Below, one piece after another: positions 36,433 to 45,089 of a DNA stretch of 64,000 nt; within the stretch, counting starts at the first letter, position 1; every line of letters begins with the position of its first letter. The notes under the pieces were generated by a model that was given only the letters and a program-made list of their open reading frames with translations, searched no databases and had not been told where the DNA came from. Source of the DNA: JACJYM01 sp965230495 (GTDB lineage: Bacteria; Bacteroidota; Bacteroidia; Chitinophagales; Saprospiraceae); contig OZ246004.1 of the NCBI GenBank assembly GCA_965230495.1, positions 2,480,001 through 2,544,000 on the forward strand, read 5' to 3'. Made by a program: the position numbers and the translations under genes.

Positions 36433-37626
36433 TTACAACTTTACAAATTTTAAATATTCTGTTTCATTTGAAGAGTATACAATCTTCAATACATGCATAC
36501 CTGAAGGTAGAAAGCCAACATTCATATGTTCATCTTGTAACTGACAATCATGCCATTCTCCTGAAACACCCAATAGATAAATTTCTACCACTTTCTTATC
36601 AGATTTTAGGTAAATACTCTCTGTAACCGGATTAGGGGATAAAGTTGCCGATCGTTCATCCGTATTCATCTCATCGGATGAAGATGTCACAGAAATAGTA
36701 CTGACAACATTTTCATAAAATATCTCACTTAACAGTAGCCCATTATTATATTCGGAAATCTTGGAGTGAATAAGATAATTGCCCGCAGTTGAAAGCTCCA
36801 TCTCCAATTTCCCTGATTGTCCATCCAGCTCTTCCACATCAATTCCTAAGGGATGTAATCCCGAAAAATTGAACCCGGCATACATTACTGTCAGGTCTGT
36901 TGGCATACAGCTAGAAGGATCTGGGATCACTCCATCACAATCTGTAGCACTGCCTGGAGTTGTAGCTCCAGCTGTTCCTCCGGCATCAAAAGCTGGAACA
37001 AACTCATATGCAAGTACATCATCATTCTCATCATAAAAACTTATATCCAAAACATCTGTTTCGTCCAGCTTAACCTTATGAATTACTTCATCCCTTCTTC
37101 CAGGCCCACTGCTTCCTACAAAAAAAGCTTCTTCATATAGATTAACCCGGCATTGAATGCCTGTCTCATTTGGGGCCACGATGTTCATCAAATTGGTTCG
37201 TCGGCAACAACGTTGATAATTAATAACATAATTATTAGACTGCAACTCAAATGTAGTCTTATAAACCCCAATCTCTATCTCAGTTAGATAAGTGGTGGTA
37301 TTTTCTTCCATTTCCCACATCTCCGTATACGTTTCCGAAAGAGGAATAGTTAATTCCGTCGTCAAGTCATAGTCTCCATTAAAGGTATATACTCCTATAT
37401 CAATTTGGGTATCAAACTCAGCTCCACCGCCAAACGGGTCTCTATATAATTCTAAAACAATCTCTACCTCGTACTGGTTATTATTGATACCTACAATATC
37501 ATAGGTCATTGTACCTCCCAAGATATGAGCTGCTTGGATTCCATTACTTACAAAAAGTAAAATGATAATTGTTCGTAGCATGAGTTGATTTTTGTCACCT
37601 AAGATATGATATATTGATTTCATCAT
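36433..37626 (-). CDS. T9SS-secreted PKD-like surface protein
   Basis: The 397-residue protein begins AAHILGGTMTY after signal cleavage, a start shared by many large PKD/gliding-motility-associated surface proteins of Bacteroidota, and has the matching YQRCCRR segment near residue 140. It ends in a T9SS type A sorting domain (LSPNPVTESIYL to YLKFVKL). The first Met pair (37626) gives an N-region of 15 residues before MLRTIIILLFVSNGIQA; an internal ATG at 37581 gives a more typical signal peptide, so the true start is uncertain. No enzymatic motif is visible. Confidence 0.75.
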   Translation of the reverse strand: MMKSIYHILGDKNQLMLRTIIILLFVSNGIQAAHILGGTMTYDIVGINNNQYEVEIVLELYRDPFGGGAEFDTQIDIGVYTFNGDYDLTTELTIPLSETYTEMWEMEENTTTYLTEIEIGVYKTTFELQSNNYVINYQRCCRRTNLMNIVAPNETGIQCRVNLYEEAFFVGSSGPGRRDEVIHKVKLDETDVLDISFYDENDDVLAYEFVPAFDAGGTAGATTPGSATDCDGVIPDPSSCMPTDLTVMYAGFNFSGLHPLGIDVEELDGQSGKLEMELSTAGNYLIHSKISEYNNGLLLSEIFYENVVSTISVTSSSDEMNTDERSATLSPNPVTESIYLKSDKKVVEIYLLGVSGEWHDCQLQDEHMNVGFLPSGMHVLKIVYSSNETEYLKFVKL

Positions 37627-37689
37627 CCTTAAAACTTCTTATAAATGTGTTCTCAACTTATTTTAAATGACTTTAATTATATTTGACCC

Positions 37690-39441
37690 ATGAGCAAATT
37701 TGTTGTTTCAGCACGAAAATATCGGCCCAATAACTTTGATGAAGTAATTGGACAAAATCATGTGGCCAAGACCTTAAAAAACGCTATTCAAAATGATAAA
37801 TTGGCCCATGCATTTCTATTTACAGGCCCTAGAGGAGTGGGTAAAACAACTTGTGCACGAATATTAGCAAAAGTAATTAATTGCGAAAACCCCATTGATA
37901 AAATTCAATCTTGCGATACTTGTAGTTCTTGCAAATCCTTTTCTGATAACGCATCTTTCAATATTTTTGAACTTGATGCAGCATCTAACAATAGTGTAGA
38001 GCATATTCGAACCCTTATAGAACAAGTTAGATTTCCTCCTCAAAATGGCACTCATAAAGTATTTATCATTGATGAGGTTCATATGCTTTCTTCACAAGCT
38101 TTTAACGCTTTTTTAAAGACACTCGAGGAGCCACCTGATTATGCCGTTTTTATTTTGGCAACAACGGAAAAGCATAAAATTCTGCCGACTATTTTATCAA
38201 GATGTCAAATTTATGATTTCAAAAGAATACAAATCAATGACATCGTCCTGCAGTTAGAAAGTATCTGCGAAAAAGAAAACATTACTGCTGAAAAAGAAGC
38301 TCTTCATATTATTGCCCAGAAAGCAGATGGTGCCATGAGAGATGCTCTTTCCATTTTTGACAAAATATCCGGAGCTTCGGAGGGACATATATCTTACAAG
38401 GATACAATAGCCCAATTAAACATTCTGGATTTTGAGTACTTCTTTAACCTAACAAACTCCTGTTTAAGGGAAGATTTTGCATCATTATTAATCACTTACA
38501 ATGAAATTCTGAATAATGGTTTTGAACCTGAACAGGTAGTTTCAGGCTTAGGCAAACATTTTAGAGAATTATTATTATGTAAGGATGCTAAGACGCTAAG
38601 CTTAATGGAAGTTAGTGAAGACATCAAGAGAAGATATTTGGATCAATCCATATTATGTAAAAACTCTTTTTTATTATCCTCTTTGAATATTTTAAACCAG
38701 TGTGAAGTTCAGTTGCCTTTATCCAAAAACAAGAGACTTCATACCGAGATCGCCATAAGTAAACTTTGTTATATGAACAAAGTGATAAAAAGAGATCCCT
38801 TTGTTGTAGGAGAAGAAGTAGCTGAAAAAAAAACTCTAGTCGATAAATCCGAAGAACCAGTTGCTAAAAGTACTAATCCAACTCCAATAGCAGGTGAAAG
38901 ATCTCCTATTAAAACAATCCCTATCATTGAGAAGGAAAAAGAAGTTGCCCCAACAACACCAAAGCTAAAAGTCAAAATCAAAAATACACCATCTGTTTCC
39001 AACGTAGAAGATATTATTTCGAAGATTAAAGAATCTGAAAATAAACAAAGGGAAGCAAAAAAGAATTTCAATATTCAGTCCGTTCAAAAAATATGGGATG
39101 AATATGGACAAAACAATCCCTCAAAAAGTGTGGAACTCGCGTGTAAAAATTGTAAATTGGAGCTAGAAGGAAAGGAGCTAAAGGTTACTATTCCTAACAT
39201 ACTGACAAAAGATATTATTCAACAAGAGATTCATTTAACTGACAGAATAAGGACAGAATTGGGTACACCGGATATGACTGTAAGCTATTTAGTTGATAGT
39301 TCAAAGTTTCCGGAGTATGAACAATCAGTTCCCAAAACCACTTTAAGTACAAGGGAAAAGTACGATATGATGGTTGAAAAAAATGAAAACGTACGTGACC
39401 TCGTTAAGTTATTAACTTTGGTACCGGACAACAAAATGTAA
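37690..39441 (+). CDS. dnaX: DNA polymerase III subunit gamma/tau
   Basis: DnaX is the ATPase core of the clamp loader. The N-terminus SARKYRPNNFDEVIGQNHVAK is diagnostic, with P-loop GPRGVGKTT near residue 45, a four-Cys zinc module (CENP..CDTCSSC), Walker B IIDEVHMLS and the arginine-finger region ILSRCQIYDF. The C-terminal third (after about 370) is a variable linker plus a domain likely contacting polymerase alpha. Length of 583 is normal for tau. No programmed frameshift slippery site was looked for in detail. Confidence 0.96.
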   Translation: MSKFVVSARKYRPNNFDEVIGQNHVAKTLKNAIQNDKLAHAFLFTGPRGVGKTTCARILAKVINCENPIDKIQSCDTCSSCKSFSDNASFNIFELDAASNNSVEHIRTLIEQVRFPPQNGTHKVFIIDEVHMLSSQAFNAFLKTLEEPPDYAVFILATTEKHKILPTILSRCQIYDFKRIQINDIVLQLESICEKENITAEKEALHIIAQKADGAMRDALSIFDKISGASEGHISYKDTIAQLNILDFEYFFNLTNSCLREDFASLLITYNEILNNGFEPEQVVSGLGKHFRELLLCKDAKTLSLMEVSEDIKRRYLDQSILCKNSFLLSSLNILNQCEVQLPLSKNKRLHTEIAISKLCYMNKVIKRDPFVVGEEVAEKKTLVDKSEEPVAKSTNPTPIAGERSPIKTIPIIEKEKEVAPTTPKLKVKIKNTPSVSNVEDIISKIKESENKQREAKKNFNIQSVQKIWDEYGQNNPSKSVELACKNCKLELEGKELKVTIPNILTKDIIQQEIHLTDRIRTELGTPDMTVSYLVDSSKFPEYEQSVPKTTLSTREKYDMMVEKNENVRDLVKLLTLVPDNKM

Positions 39442-39483
39442 CTAATTGGTGAACTATAATTTAATAACAGAAATACGCTAACT

Positions 39484-40176
39484 ATGCAGAATCAAGGGAT
39501 TTGGTTTTTGGAAAACATTGACGTTAACGGCATATTCTGCCCTAAGAAGATGGATAATAATCACGGCGATCATTTTCATCAAGAATTTAAGAAAGGTGAA
39601 TACATATATCTTCCCGATCATAGTTCTGATAAAATCTTCTTTATAGAGTCAGGACGTGTCAAAATAGGTAGCTATTCTGATAATGACAAAGAGATAACCA
39701 AGGCAATAATCGGTGTAGGGGAAGTATTTGGTGAACTAAGTATGATAGGAGAAAACAAACGTAGAGACTTCGCTTTTGCGATGGAAGATACCAAACTTTG
39801 TGCCGTTTCAACTGAGGAAATGAAACACTTAATGAGAGATCATAACGGACTAAGTATCTTCCTAATGAAAATTATTGGGTCTAGGGTGTTGGCTATGGAA
39901 AAAAGGCTAGAATCGCTTGTTTTCAAAGATTCCAAAAGTAGAATAGTAGAATATCTTGTAAACGAAATTGAAAAAAGAGGGCAAAGAGTAGGTTTTGAAT
40001 GGGTGTTAAGAAAATTTATCACACATCAGGAAATAGCAAATATCACTGCGACTAGTCGACAAACAGTTACTACTTTACTTAATGACCTAAGAAATAAAAA
40101 CATTATCACTTTTGATAGAAGAAGGTTGTTAGTCAGGGATTTGGATAAGTTAAAATCCGAAATTGCACCACTATAG
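39484..40176 (+). CDS. Crp/Fnr family transcriptional regulator
   Basis: The 230-residue protein has a cyclic-nucleotide-binding-type beta-roll (about 30-145; GEVFGELSMIGENKRRDFAFA) and a Crp helix-turn-helix (about 175-225; ITHQEIANITATSRQTVTTLLNDLRNKNII). Only one Cys lies near the N-terminus and one mid-domain, so an Fnr-type 4Fe-4S cluster is unlikely. The effector is unknown. It lies 42 bp after dnaX and upstream of the TonB receptor gene. Confidence 0.88.
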   Translation: MQNQGIWFLENIDVNGIFCPKKMDNNHGDHFHQEFKKGEYIYLPDHSSDKIFFIESGRVKIGSYSDNDKEITKAIIGVGEVFGELSMIGENKRRDFAFAMEDTKLCAVSTEEMKHLMRDHNGLSIFLMKIIGSRVLAMEKRLESLVFKDSKSRIVEYLVNEIEKRGQRVGFEWVLRKFITHQEIANITATSRQTVTTLLNDLRNKNIITFDRRRLLVRDLDKLKSEIAPL

Positions 40177-40296
40177 AAATTAGGAATAAATAATTAAGTC
40201 TTTCAATTTTTATGTCATTTGTCGAAGAAATGATGAATTACATAAAGTTTAAATACCCGTTAATCAATATTAACATTTCACTCTTATTTTATTAAA

Positions 40297-40304
40297 TAGT
40301 TTTG
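40297..40304 (+). promoter_or_regulatory. -7 box TAGTTTTG before TonB receptor gene
   Basis: TAGTTTTG matches TAnnTTTG and ends 21 bases before the ATG at 40326. It overlaps an in-frame TTG at 40302, arguing against that longer start. Confidence 0.5.
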
Positions 40305-40325
40305 TCGAAAATTATAAAGAATAAT

Positions 40326-42695
40326 ATGTCATTAAGTAAAGCAATCCAAGTCGCTATATTGCTATTCTGGATAACCAATATTGGTTTTGGCCAGACTTAT
40401 ACACTTAGCGGTTATGTGAGTGATGAGAATAGTGGAGAGACATTGATAGGTGCCACGGTGTATGTACAAGAGACCGGTGATGGTACGGTTACCAATCCTT
40501 ATGGGTTTTACTCATTAACAATTCCTGAAGGAGATTATACGATTTCTATAGGTTATCTCGGATACCAAGATCAAATAATTCCTATTACACTTAACCAAAA
40601 TAAAAACCTCAATATTGATTTATCCGAAGAAGCTAACATAATAGAAGAAATTGTAGTAACTGGAGAAGCCGAGGATAAAAATGTGAGGGAGGTGCAAATG
40701 AGTGTTAACAAATTGGATATAAAGACTATTCAAAAGTTGCCTACTCTGTTAGGAGAGACAGAGATACTTCGCAGTATACAGTTGCTGCCTGGTGTCACCT
40801 CTGTTGGTGAAGGAGCTGCCGGATTTAATGTAAGAGGTGGTTCAATTGATCAAAATCTGGTCCTTCTGGATGAAGCCCCCGTATATAATTCTTCTCACTT
40901 GTTCGGATTCTTTTCGGTATTCAATCCTGATGCAATAAAAGATGTTAAATTATACAAAGGAGGTATTCCTGCAAGATATGGTGGTAGACTGTCCTCAATT
41001 CTCGATGTCAGAATGAATGAAGGAAATAATAAGAAATTAACGCTAAATGGAGGGATAGGAACAATTTTCAGCAGATTGGCCGTCGAAGCCCCTATAATAA
41101 AGGATAAATCCTCTTTTATAGTGGCAGGAAGAAGATCCTATATTGATATTCTCGCCAAACCATTTCTAGACGATGAATTGGAAGATTCAGAATTGAACTT
41201 TTATGATCTTACTTTGAAAACAAATTATAAGTTTAGTGATAAAGATCAATTGTTTCTCTCCGGATATTTCGGACGTGATAACTTTGGATTTGGGGATCAA
41301 GCAGGATTTAATTGGGGTAACCAAACCGGTACTTTAAGATATAATCATCTATTCTCCGATAAAATGTTCTCGAACATAACGTTATATTATAGCAACTATG
41401 ATTATAAAATCAATTTTGGAGACACAGATTCCGATAGTTTTGATTGGAATGCCCGAATAAAAAACTATAGTATTAAACCAGAATTTGCTTATTTTATTAA
41501 CCCTGACAACATAGTAAGATTTGGTGGTCAAAGTATCTATTATGAGTTTCAGCCTGCTAATGCCATTGCCGTAGCAAACGACGTCGAAGTAGATATAAGT
41601 TTAGATAAAAAGTATGCTCTAGAATCCAATATATTTGTTGAAAATGAAATTGGAATTGGAGAAAAGATTGACTTGAATTACGGTCTCAGATTATCTCACT
41701 TCAATTACTTAGGAGAAGGAAAAGCTTATGAATATGGTACTGCTTCCGAACCAGGAGAATCAAAACCATTAATCTCAATAACAGAATTCGATAAAAACGA
41801 ATCCATTGAGCAATTTGTAAACTTAGAACCTCGATTTTCCTTAAAATACGAATTGAACAACAATAACTCTATTAAAGCAAGCTATAATAGAACCACTCAA
41901 TATATTCATTTGATTTCCAATACAACGGCCTCAACTCCGGTAGATGTCTGGACACCAAGTACCAACAATATTGATCCACAGATAGCGGATCAAGTTGCCC
42001 TTGGTTATTTTCAAAACTTTAAGGATAATCTATATGAGGCTTCAGTAGAGTTGTACTACAAAAAAATGCAACATTTAGTAGATTATATTGACGGAGCCGA
42101 TCTGATTTTGAATGAATACATTGAAGGTGAATTGTTAGAAGGAGAAGGAAGAGCATATGGTTTAGAATTAATGGTAAAAAAGACCGAAGGTAAATTTTCC
42201 GGATGGTTGAGTTATACACTAGCAAGATCTGAAAGGCTCGTGAACGGAGTCAACAATAATGAGTGGTATCCTTCCAGGTTTGATCAAACTCATAATCTTA
42301 GCATGACTGGATTCTATGAACTAAGTGATAAATGGACTTTTAGTGCCAATTTTGTACTTAATAGCGGTACCCCTACTACATTTCCTACAACCAGATATGA
42401 AATACAAGGTTATGTAGTACCTCATAATGATGAAAATAGTAGGAATAATGTACGAATTCCAACTTATCATAGATTAGATATTTCCTTTACAAGGGATAGT
42501 CATTCTAATAAAAGGTGGAAAGGACAATGGGTTTTTGGCCTATATAATGTCTACAATAGGAGAAATCCTTTTTCCATATTTTTCAGGCAGCGTGAAGGCC
42601 GTATTCCGGCAGGCAGTCCTGTAGCAACAGAAGCGGTCAAGCTGTCCGTAATAGGAAGTATTATTCCCGCTATTTCTTATAATTTTAAATTCTAA
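40326..42695 (+). CDS. TonB-dependent outer-membrane receptor
   Basis: The roughly 789-residue receptor starts with a signal peptide (WITNIGFGQ). A carboxypeptidase-regulatory-like domain follows (LSGYVSDENSGETLIGATVYV, about residues 22-105). The plug domain comes next (LLPGVTSVGEGAAGFNVRGG, ARYGGRLSSILDVRMNEG), then a 22-strand-type barrel ending in aromatic F (ISYNFKF). The substrate is unknown. The DUF4249 lipoprotein starts 4 bp downstream, a standard pairing, and an MNIO peptide-modifying operon follows. A link to metal or metallophore uptake is possible but inferred. Confidence 0.92.
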   Translation: MSLSKAIQVAILLFWITNIGFGQTYTLSGYVSDENSGETLIGATVYVQETGDGTVTNPYGFYSLTIPEGDYTISIGYLGYQDQIIPITLNQNKNLNIDLSEEANIIEEIVVTGEAEDKNVREVQMSVNKLDIKTIQKLPTLLGETEILRSIQLLPGVTSVGEGAAGFNVRGGSIDQNLVLLDEAPVYNSSHLFGFFSVFNPDAIKDVKLYKGGIPARYGGRLSSILDVRMNEGNNKKLTLNGGIGTIFSRLAVEAPIIKDKSSFIVAGRRSYIDILAKPFLDDELEDSELNFYDLTLKTNYKFSDKDQLFLSGYFGRDNFGFGDQAGFNWGNQTGTLRYNHLFSDKMFSNITLYYSNYDYKINFGDTDSDSFDWNARIKNYSIKPEFAYFINPDNIVRFGGQSIYYEFQPANAIAVANDVEVDISLDKKYALESNIFVENEIGIGEKIDLNYGLRLSHFNYLGEGKAYEYGTASEPGESKPLISITEFDKNESIEQFVNLEPRFSLKYELNNNNSIKASYNRTTQYIHLISNTTASTPVDVWTPSTNNIDPQIADQVALGYFQNFKDNLYEASVELYYKKMQHLVDYIDGADLILNEYIEGELLEGEGRAYGLELMVKKTEGKFSGWLSYTLARSERLVNGVNNNEWYPSRFDQTHNLSMTGFYELSDKWTFSANFVLNSGTPTTFPTTRYEIQGYVVPHNDENSRNNVRIPTYHRLDISFTRDSHSNKRWKGQWVFGLYNVYNRRNPFSIFFRQREGRIPAGSPVATEAVKLSVIGSIIPAISYNFKF

Positions 42696-42699
42696 TACA

Positions 42700-43596
42700 A
42701 TGAAACTATATAAATATTCTGCACTTATATTAATAGCACTCTTTATTACATCATGCGAAGACGTTATCGACGTCGATGCTAATTTTCAGGAGTCGAAATT
42801 AGTCATCGATGCTTGGATCAATAATAATCCAGAATCACAAACGATACGCCTAACAAAATCACAAAATTACTTTGACTCTACATTTGCTCAAACAGTGACA
42901 GGAGCAGACATAAAAGTCATAAAAAATAGTATTGAAGAATTCATTTTCAGTGATATGGGGGATGGAAATTACATTTGGGTACCAGATTCTTCTAACGACA
43001 GATTGGGAGAAGTAGGTGACGTTTTTTCACTTGAAGTGAATTATGATGGAGATGAATACCAAGCACAAACCCAATTAAACAGAACAGCAATTATTGATTC
43101 TTTACAAATATTCTTTCAGGAAGAAGAAGAATTAGGATATGATACCATTGGTTATTACGGTTCATTATATGCCCGAGACCACGTAGGTACGGGAGACGCT
43201 TATTGGATAAAGGGATTTACCAACGATACTTTGCACAACAAGCCTATTGAGATATCTCTCAGTTACGATGGCACTTTTGATCCAGGATCAATTTTTGACG
43301 GGCTGGGTTTCATTAGACCCATCAGAGAATCTGTCAATCGTGTATCTGATGACAATTTGTTTCTACCATTACAAATAGGAGATAAAGTAAGGGCTGAAGT
43401 GCATTCTATTTCCGTTGAAGCTTTTTCTTACCTGACCATAATTCAGGAGCAGCTAAACAATGGAGAAAATACCATTTTTGCTCTCCCCTTGGCTAATGCC
43501 AATGGTAACATCACCAATACAAGCACTGATGAGAAAGCTCTGGGCTTCTTTAATGTAGCTGCTGTAGCCAGCATTGAGGAAGTAGTTGTGGAGTAA
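42700..43596 (+). CDS. DUF4249 lipoprotein paired with TonB receptor
   Basis: The 298-residue protein has a lipoprotein signal (ILIALFITSC; Cys19) followed by the DUF4249 start (EDVIDVDANFQESKLVIDAWI), where a short beta-sandwich precedes strands such as FSLEVNYDGDEYQAQT. DUF4249 proteins are usually encoded next to TonB receptors in Bacteroidota and probably act as accessory surface or periplasmic lipoproteins; their molecular role is not established. Confidence 0.85.
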   Translation: MKLYKYSALILIALFITSCEDVIDVDANFQESKLVIDAWINNNPESQTIRLTKSQNYFDSTFAQTVTGADIKVIKNSIEEFIFSDMGDGNYIWVPDSSNDRLGEVGDVFSLEVNYDGDEYQAQTQLNRTAIIDSLQIFFQEEEELGYDTIGYYGSLYARDHVGTGDAYWIKGFTNDTLHNKPIEISLSYDGTFDPGSIFDGLGFIRPIRESVNRVSDDNLFLPLQIGDKVRAEVHSISVEAFSYLTIIQEQLNNGENTIFALPLANANGNITNTSTDEKALGFFNVAAVASIEEVVVE

Positions 43597-43626
43597 GTAA
43601 CTTGCACCCATTTGTTTTGAGTTTTA

Positions 43627-43642
43627 ACTAGATATCTCTAGT
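43627..43642. promoter_or_regulatory. Candidate operator ACTAGA-N4-TCTAGT
   Basis: A perfect 6-bp inverted repeat with a 4-base spacer lies 72 bases before the Cys-rich peptide gene, in the 117-bp gap that separates it from the TonB/DUF4249 genes. A dimeric regulator such as a metal sensor could bind here; this is speculative. Confidence 0.3.
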
Positions 43643-43713
43643 AACAAATTGCAAAGATCTTACCCAACCTTTGTTATAAATGACGTCGTCTTATCTAGTA
43701 TAAATTTATGTAA

Positions 43714-43899
43714 ATGAAACTATCCAAAAAATTACTAAAATCAATTGCTGTCGGAATATCATTAGGTACGGTCACTGCTTGTACTAATGATATCATAGAA
43801 TCGTCTCATGAGATTACAGAGTGTTCATGTACTACTGATGAGACTTGCGAAGCTCATAAAAATGGTCCTTTTGATTGTCCTGCCTGCGGTATGGGATAA
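43714..43899 (+). CDS. Cys-rich MNIO-modified RiPP-type precursor peptide
   Basis: The 61-residue peptide has a basic, hydrophobic N-terminus (residues 1-22) ending in a lipobox-like VTAC, so it may be exported and lipidated. An acidic linker and a Cys-rich tail follow: ECSC at 36-39, then C45, and a terminal FDCPACGMG. That tail, with six Cys in all after the leader including C23 of the lipobox, recalls the CPxCGM ends of heavy-metal-binding domains. ATG at 43714 is the only sensible start. The MNIO enzyme gene begins 3 bp after its stop, so the two are co-expressed. Family knowledge: DUF692 enzymes modify Cys residues of such precursors, often to make copper-binding groups. The exact modification is unknown. 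Confidence 0.75.
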   Translation: MKLSKKLLKSIAVGISLGTVTACTNDIIESSHEITECSCTTDETCEAHKNGPFDCPACGMG

Positions 43900-43902
43900 A
43901 AC

Positions 43903-45024
43903 ATGAATACCTCTATAAAAGCAACAGCGGCTTGTAATTTAGATACTAATATTTTACAAGCTACTCTTCCATTATTTGAAAAATCTGAAATAGATGCCAT
44001 AGAATGGTCTTTTGATACTTTATATCAGTTTAACAATATCCCTGACTGGTTTTTAAATTTAATAAAGGTCTTTAGCCATGGTCAATGTCTTATTGGTCAT
44101 GGCGTGTTTTTCTCCCTTTTTTCAGGTAAATGGAATAATGAACAACAAAAATGGCTAGATGACCTGACTTCCATATCCAAAATATATCAGTTTCAACATA
44201 TCACAGAGCATTTTGGGTTCATGACTGGTTCCAGTTTTCATAGAGGTGCTCCACTTGGTATCCCCTTAAACAATACAACGCTAGAAATAGGTATTGACAG
44301 GTTAAAAAGGATCTCCAATGCTTGTCAAGTTCCAGTTGGACTAGAGAATCTGGCCTTTTCTTTTTCCGTCGATGAAGTAAAAAAACAAGGAGAATTCATT
44401 GAGAAGCTTCTATCTCCTATTAATGGATTCATGATTTTAGATCTTCATAATTTGTACTGTCAAATGCATAATTTTTCATTTGACCTCGATGCCATAAGTT
44501 CCTATTTCTCATTATCATTGGTCCGCGAGATTCACATCTCAGGAGGTAGTTGGGAAGATAATATTCAAGCTCCTCATAAGCAAGTAAGAAGAGATACGCA
44601 TGATTCTTCCGTACCTACAGAAATATTTGAAATGTTGAAAAAAATTATCCCTAAATGTCCCAACTTGAAGTATGTTGTTCTGGAACAGATAGGTAGTGCA
44701 TTGGAGACTACCATGGCGAAGCAGCAATTTCGAAAAGATTTTCTCACCTTGAAAAAAATCATATCGCAATATGAATTGAACCCTGCCCTTGTATCTAATA
44801 ATTTCTCTCCTCCTCCTATCGAACTTAAGGATTGTCCAATTGAATCACACGAGTTATACGAACAACAATTGTTGCTTTCATCTATTCTTGAAAATATAGA
44901 CGATCAAGAAGAATTAATTAATCAATTGTATTTTCAAAAAGAAAATCTTAAGGATTGGAATATAGATTCGTGGATCCCATATATGATTTCAACGGCCTCA
45001 GAAATTGCTCGAAAATGGAAGTAA
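43903..45024 (+). CDS. MNIO (DUF692) multinuclear non-heme iron oxidase with C-terminal extension
   Basis: The core TIM barrel (residues 1 to about 285) has the family ligand pattern: H66 in GHGVFFS, E102-H103 in TEHFGF, E148-N149 in GLENLAF, D180/H182-N183 in LDLHNLY, E209/H211 in EIHISGG, D231/H233 in DTHDSSVP, and E261 in VLEQIG. These suggest an intact di- or tri-iron centre like MbnB and related enzymes, which rework Cys side chains of ribosomal peptides. Residues 290-373 are an extra, mostly helical tail (ELYEQQLLLSSILEN and following) not needed for the barrel. No separate partner protein gene is adjacent; the tail might replace it. The cytosolic enzyme lacks a signal peptide. Confidence 0.88.
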   Translation: MNTSIKATAACNLDTNILQATLPLFEKSEIDAIEWSFDTLYQFNNIPDWFLNLIKVFSHGQCLIGHGVFFSLFSGKWNNEQQKWLDDLTSISKIYQFQHITEHFGFMTGSSFHRGAPLGIPLNNTTLEIGIDRLKRISNACQVPVGLENLAFSFSVDEVKKQGEFIEKLLSPINGFMILDLHNLYCQMHNFSFDLDAISSYFSLSLVREIHISGGSWEDNIQAPHKQVRRDTHDSSVPTEIFEMLKKIIPKCPNLKYVVLEQIGSALETTMAKQQFRKDFLTLKKIISQYELNPALVSNNFSPPPIELKDCPIESHELYEQQLLLSSILENIDDQEELINQLYFQKENLKDWNIDSWIPYMISTASEIARKWK

Positions 45025-45089
45025 TTCTTATTTTCCATTAAGATTTCATACCTTTAGAGAAGATTATAATACAAACCAAAACTCAACTC

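Noticed and set aside
37678..37685. TATATTTG just before dnaX
   Set aside because: It matches the -7 consensus but lies only 5 bases before the ATG and has no TTG at the right distance; probably chance.
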